Shown piece by piece: positions 60,845-64,000 of a DNA stretch of 64,000 nucleotides; the stretch's first letter is position 1; the number at the start of each line of letters is the position of its first letter. Under the pieces are notes generated by a model that searched no databases, was not told where the DNA came from, and worked only from the letters and a program-made list of their open reading frames with translations. The position numbers and the translations under genes are program-made. Origin of the DNA: Saltatorellus ferox (GTDB lineage Bacteria; Planctomycetota; UBA1135; GCA-002686595); contig CP036434.1 in the NCBI GenBank assembly GCA_007751475.1, positions 1,550,001 through 1,614,000 of the forward strand, written 5' to 3'.

Positions 60845-60921
60845 GGCCGGCAGTGCGGACCGCATGGGTCGGAGAGTTTTTTCTTCTCCGCCATCGCTTG
60901 TCCTCCTGCATCCTGGCGACT

Positions 60922-63105
60922 GTGAATTCGACCTCTCCCCGCGCTGACCGTTCCCTTACCAGAGGCGCTGCGCGAGCTGGCCGCGGCCTTGCCTTGGCCC
61001 TTCTGGGCTGGAGCCTCGCCCTGGCTTCCTGCGGCGGGGGAGCAAGCGAAGCGGACATTGGATCGGGAGGCGGATCGGGAGGCGGATCCGGAGGTGGCAG
61101 CGGGGGAGGCGGAGGCGGGACACCACCCGCCGCCATCGATGACAGCGGGCTCCCCTCCCTTCCAGGCGTACGCGTTCCAGCCTGGCAACCGCTCGAGCTG
61201 ACCTTCGAGACGGGCGTTCTATCACCGATTCACGCGGGAGCGCCCGACGAGAACGACGCCTCGCCCGGCAACCCCTGGCTCGACTGGAGGATGGACCTGC
61301 GGCTCGTTCGTCCCGATGGCGGAATCGTGCGGGTGCCCGGTTTCTTCGCGGGCGACGGAGCAGGCGGCGGCCGCGGCAGCGTCTGGAAGGTGCGCTTCAC
61401 GCCGCCCGCCATCCCCGGCAGCTGGAGCGCGACCGCGATCCTGCGCTATGGCGAAGCGATCAACCTCGACACGCCGAACTCGACGGCGGGGATCCCGGTC
61501 TTCGGCCGCACGCTTCGGCTGCTGGTCGACCCGCCGGATCTGGGGGCGCCGGGCTTCTTCGCGCGCGGCCCGATCGAAGCCGACGGCGCCGGGCGCCTGC
61601 GCCATGCGGATCGCTCGCTCTTCGTGAAGGCGGGCGTCGGCAGCCCCGAGAACTTCCTCGGGTACGCTGGCTTCGACGGCGCCGTGGACGGCATCGACGG
61701 CGGGCCACCCGGGGAATTCGGAGGCGCGCCTGATTTTCTCCACGAGTTCGAAGCGCATCGCGGCCACTGGCGCGCGGGCGATCCCGATTGGGGCGGCGGC
61801 CGTGGCCGCCCGATCATCGGCGCGCTCAATGACCTGGCGGACCTCGGGGCGAACGCGATCTACGTCATGCCCATGAACCTCGGCGGCGACGGTCGAGACA
61901 CGTTCCCATTCGTTTCCAACAGCGGCGGCGCGCGGTTCCCGGCCGACCCGGCCGACGCGCTGAACTACGCGGTGCGGCGGCTTTCCCAGTGGGACCTCGT
62001 CCTTCGCCACGCCCAGGCCCGAGGCATCCTCGTCCAGCTCGTGCTCGCCGAACGAGAGCCCACGAACATCGATTGGCTCGGCGGAGCGATGAGCACGCGG
62101 CGGCGCCTCTTTCTCAAGCAGCTCGCCGCGCACTTCGGCTACCTGCCTGGCCTCGAGTGGACGCTTTGCGAGGAGAACGCCGCGCCCGGCGCCTCGACGT
62201 TCGCCCAGTTCACGCCGCTGGAACTCCGCGACATGGCCACGTGGATTCGCGGCTGGGATCACCTGCGCCATCCGCGCTCGGTTCACGTCGACTACAACGA
62301 TCTCTCGCTCTACAGCGCGATGATCGCGAGCGGCGCCGCGAACTGGATCGACTGCGTGTCGCTCCAGATCAGCGGCGACGAGGCCGGCACCGCGCGCCTC
62401 TATGGCGACCTCGCCGAAGACGTCGCGGGCCGCTTCCTGAACATCGGACGCCGCGTGGTCGTGCACATCGACGAGCCGGGCTACTACCTCACGGGAGCCG
62501 GGTCCGAGCTTCACCCGAACGCGTGGGCGAACGCGCCGCATGCGGGGACCGAGGATCGCAGGCGTCGCGTTCTCTACGACTCGCTCTTCTCGGGGGCGGG
62601 CCTGCTCTGGTACTTCGGGCTCTACCCCCTGGAGGATGGCGGCGGTGACCTTCACACGGAGGACTTCAGGACTCGTGCCACGCTCTTGCGCCAGACCACC
62701 ATCGCTCGCGAGCTGATCGAGACCACGTTCCGTGACGTCGGGCAGTTCGGCGCCGCGGACGACCTCTGGACGAGCGCGGTGGCGCCGCTGCATCCCGTGT
62801 ACGGTGACGCCGAAGTCCTCGCCCAGGTCAGCGGCCCGCTCGGCGGCGCCCAGCGCGATCGCGTGCTGGTGTACCTGCCGGCGCTCGGCCCGTCTGCCTC
62901 CGTCTCGCCCGGTCGTCTGGCTCCGTTGTGGAGCGGCGCTCCCGGGACCCGTACCTTCCGAGCCACCTGGATCAACCCGCGAACGGGGATCGAGCAGGGG
63001 CCGGATCAGTTCTTCGATCCCACGCAGGCCTTCTGGCCGGAACCGCCCGCGGGCGCCCCGCTGAACCCGGATGTCGACTGGGTCCTGCGGGTGACGCCGC
63101 TCTGA
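60922..63105 (+). CDS. DUF5060-type lipoprotein, glycosidase-like
   Basis: 727 residues from GTG 60922 (GTG 60853 would add 23 residues). A leader (GLALALLGWSLALASCGGG) with the lipobox LASC anchors it to a membrane. Then a GGS-rich linker, a DUF5060 beta domain (WQPLELTFETGVLSPIHAGA, GSVWKVRFTPPAIPGSWSAT), a joining strand GRLRHADRSLFVKAGVGSPENF, and a TIM-barrel-like region: LADLGANAIYVMPMNLGGDG, RHAQARGILVQLVLAEREPTN, LPGLEWTLCEENAAPGAST, RSVHVDYNDLS. The Glu residues in EEN and DEPGYY could be catalytic. The layout matches DUF5060/DUF4038 glycoside hydrolases. A polysaccharide target is inferred, not shown. Confidence 0.82.
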   Translation: MNSTSPRADRSLTRGAARAGRGLALALLGWSLALASCGGGASEADIGSGGGSGGGSGGGSGGGGGGTPPAAIDDSGLPSLPGVRVPAWQPLELTFETGVLSPIHAGAPDENDASPGNPWLDWRMDLRLVRPDGGIVRVPGFFAGDGAGGGRGSVWKVRFTPPAIPGSWSATAILRYGEAINLDTPNSTAGIPVFGRTLRLLVDPPDLGAPGFFARGPIEADGAGRLRHADRSLFVKAGVGSPENFLGYAGFDGAVDGIDGGPPGEFGGAPDFLHEFEAHRGHWRAGDPDWGGGRGRPIIGALNDLADLGANAIYVMPMNLGGDGRDTFPFVSNSGGARFPADPADALNYAVRRLSQWDLVLRHAQARGILVQLVLAEREPTNIDWLGGAMSTRRRLFLKQLAAHFGYLPGLEWTLCEENAAPGASTFAQFTPLELRDMATWIRGWDHLRHPRSVHVDYNDLSLYSAMIASGAANWIDCVSLQISGDEAGTARLYGDLAEDVAGRFLNIGRRVVVHIDEPGYYLTGAGSELHPNAWANAPHAGTEDRRRRVLYDSLFSGAGLLWYFGLYPLEDGGGDLHTEDFRTRATLLRQTTIARELIETTFRDVGQFGAADDLWTSAVAPLHPVYGDAEVLAQVSGPLGGAQRDRVLVYLPALGPSASVSPGRLAPLWSGAPGTRTFRATWINPRTGIEQGPDQFFDPTQAFWPEPPAGAPLNPDVDWVLRVTPL
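61060..61120 (+). repeat. GGATCGGGAGGC-type tandem repeats coding a Gly/Ser linker
   Basis: Three or four degenerate 12-bp copies (GGATCGGGAGGC) code for GSGG repeats that join the lipid anchor to the first domain of the DUF5060 protein. Confidence 0.85.
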
Positions 63106-63117
63106 AGGAGCGGCGTC
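63093..63117. terminator. 10-bp hairpin with the stop codon in its loop
   Basis: GACGCCGCTC (63093-63102) pairs with GAGCGGCGTC (63108-63117); the loop TGAAG contains the TGA stop of the DUF5060 gene. It separates this gene from the converging outer-membrane protein gene. No T-tract. Confidence 0.65.
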
Positions 63118-63130
63118 CGGTGACGCATTC

Positions 63131-64000
63131 TTAGAAGCGCCAGATCGCCGAAGCGGTCCAGCGGTAGCCCCAGAGGTCCACGCTATCGGTCAACGGCGAC
63201 TCGTAGCCGAGGCGCACGGCGAGGTCACGCTGGAGGCGAACCTCTCCGCCGATCGCGATGCTCAGCGAATCCTCGTCCTCGTTGCCGCCGAAGTTGCCGA
63301 GGTCGAGGCCGCCGAACGGCGTGACCGGCGCGCCGTTGCTGAGCGTCTTGTAGTAGTTCAGCTCGACGATCGGGCTGAACATGTCGTTCACCTCGTAGTC
63401 GTAGTGAAGGTGGGCCGACAGGCGATCGGAATCACCGTTGACGTTCTCGGAGCCGGTCGCGAAGAGCGCGTTGACGGACAGGCCGAAGTGCGAGCGATCG
63501 AAGCCCTTGTTGAGGGCGCCGAACACGCGGAACTCGTCGTCACCGCCGAGCGTGTCATCGTCGCCGATGCCCAGCTCGTAGCCGACGCCGATGGACGCGT
63601 GGGTCTGGCTCTCCCAGTCCTGCAGGAAGGCATACTTGATCGCGACCGCAAGGTCGTCGAGGCCAGCTTCTTCCGAGCCGCCGAGGTGCACGTCGTTGAA
63701 GCCCAGCTTCGAGACCTGGAACTGGAAGCGCTCGTCGATCGCCTTGCGGAACTGGAAGCCGTACGTGCGCGCGGCCCCGCCGTTCGTCACGCCGTTGCGC
63801 GGGAACTGGTGGTTCATGTAGTGGCCGCGGATGTCGCTCGTGATGTACGCATCGTCGTTGTAGTTCGGCGCGGACATCGGGTGCACGATGCGGCGACCGT
63901 TCTGGGAGCGCCAGAACGCGCGCGGCTGATCTTCGTCGAAGAAGTAGCCTTCTGAAGGGACGCTCGTGGGATCGTCCTGGCGCAGGTTCGGGGCAGCGAA
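63131..64000 (-). CDS. outer-membrane beta-barrel protein, N-terminus beyond window
   Basis: The frame is open to the right edge (no stop through 64000), so at least 289 residues are visible and the signal peptide lies outside. Repeated amphipathic strands with turns are seen: GFQFRKAIDERFQFQVSKL, DDLAVAIKYAFLQDW, HASIGVGYELGIGDDD, HFGLSVNALFATG, LSAHLHYDYEVNDMFSP, SLSIAIGGEVRLQRDLAVRL and the end YRWTASAIWRF. A final Phe is the signal for BAM-dependent insertion in the outer membrane. Acidic turns (GGDDEF, GNEDEDS) suggest exposed, perhaps calcium-binding loops. It resembles the 'transporter-like' DUF3034/OmpA-barrel style but no family is certain. Confidence 0.75.
   Translation of the reverse strand, partial: FAAPNLRQDDPTSVPSEGYFFDEDQPRAFWRSQNGRRIVHPMSAPNYNDDAYITSDIRGHYMNHQFPRNGVTNGGAARTYGFQFRKAIDERFQFQVSKLGFNDVHLGGSEEAGLDDLAVAIKYAFLQDWESQTHASIGVGYELGIGDDDTLGGDDEFRVFGALNKGFDRSHFGLSVNALFATGSENVNGDSDRLSAHLHYDYEVNDMFSPIVELNYYKTLSNGAPVTPFGGLDLGNFGGNEDEDSLSIAIGGEVRLQRDLAVRLGYESPLTDSVDLWGYRWTASAIWRF

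Overview
The window is 64 kb of high-GC, gene-dense bacterial chromosome from a Gram-negative organism. Evidence for an outer membrane is an outer-membrane beta-barrel with a C-terminal aromatic residue at the right edge, LPS heptose genes, lipoproteins with lipoboxes, and an export-type ABC/adaptor set. A C-type-lectin-like secreted protein, a DUF5060 lipoprotein, a YtrA-type GntR/ABC set, a Ser/Thr-kinase/sigma-54 activator and secreted proteins with a shared FQ-x-W-type C-terminal tail together suggest a planctomycete-like lineage, perhaps the high-GC marine Poly30-like group. That assignment is inference from gene style, not a marker-gene result. I see no phage, CRISPR array, rRNA or complete insertion sequence.

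Layout. 1-5.0 kb: end of a secreted lectin-like protein, a secreted S41 peptidase, a DUF2254 membrane protein overlapping an alpha/beta hydrolase, and a tiny membrane ORF. 5.2-9.8 kb: one 1540-residue regulator joining a degenerate protein kinase, TPR-like repeats, GAF, sigma-54 AAA+ and a Fis-type HTH. 9.9-13.7 kb: a secreted beta-propeller-like protein, ispF-ispD and ruvC. 13.9-17.6 kb: a MinD-like ATPase, a ComEA-like HhH protein, an unusual NadC-anti-sigma-kinase-like fusion, and a VanZ-like protein. 17.6-20.5 kb: a GntR(YtrA)-ABC-permease operon with a candidate operator. 20.5-25.4 kb: purB, a TIM-barrel epimerase-like protein, a DHH phosphoesterase and a ThiD-like kinase. 25.4-31.3 kb: tRNA-Gly, PhzF-HyuA, plsY-gpsA, two small membrane proteins, tRNA-Pro.

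31.3-33.2 kb is the most unusual stretch: a palindrome-packed non-coding region starting inside the CCA end of tRNA-Pro, a 164-bp inverted repeat, and a two-gene unit (B3/4 tRNA-binding-type domain, DUF695-RraB-like). 33.2-42.0 kb is all leftward: an orphan response regulator, ppc, then a NUDIX-Gfo/Idh-radical SAM-WaaF-RfaE2 cluster that probably makes and transfers a surface sugar. 42.3-48.0 kb: a lipoprotein, gcvP and a di-heme peroxidase. 48.3-52.7 kb: an ABC ATPase/FtsX-type permease/membrane-fusion adaptor operon. 52.7-64 kb: a GGDEF-EAL protein, nadE, an Rsm22-type rRNA methyltransferase-like protein, an MFS carrier, an unrecognised protein, a DUF5060 lipoprotein and the outer-membrane barrel.

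Metabolic themes include NAD synthesis (nadC fusion and nadE), non-mevalonate isoprenoids (ispD/ispF), phospholipid synthesis (plsY/gpsA), purines (purB), glycine cleavage (gcvP) and anaplerosis (ppc). Translation starts often lack a clear Shine-Dalgarno sequence and TTG/GTG starts are common, so several start positions are uncertain; alternatives are given. Many rightward/leftward gene ends are marked by long, nearly perfect hairpins without a T-tract.
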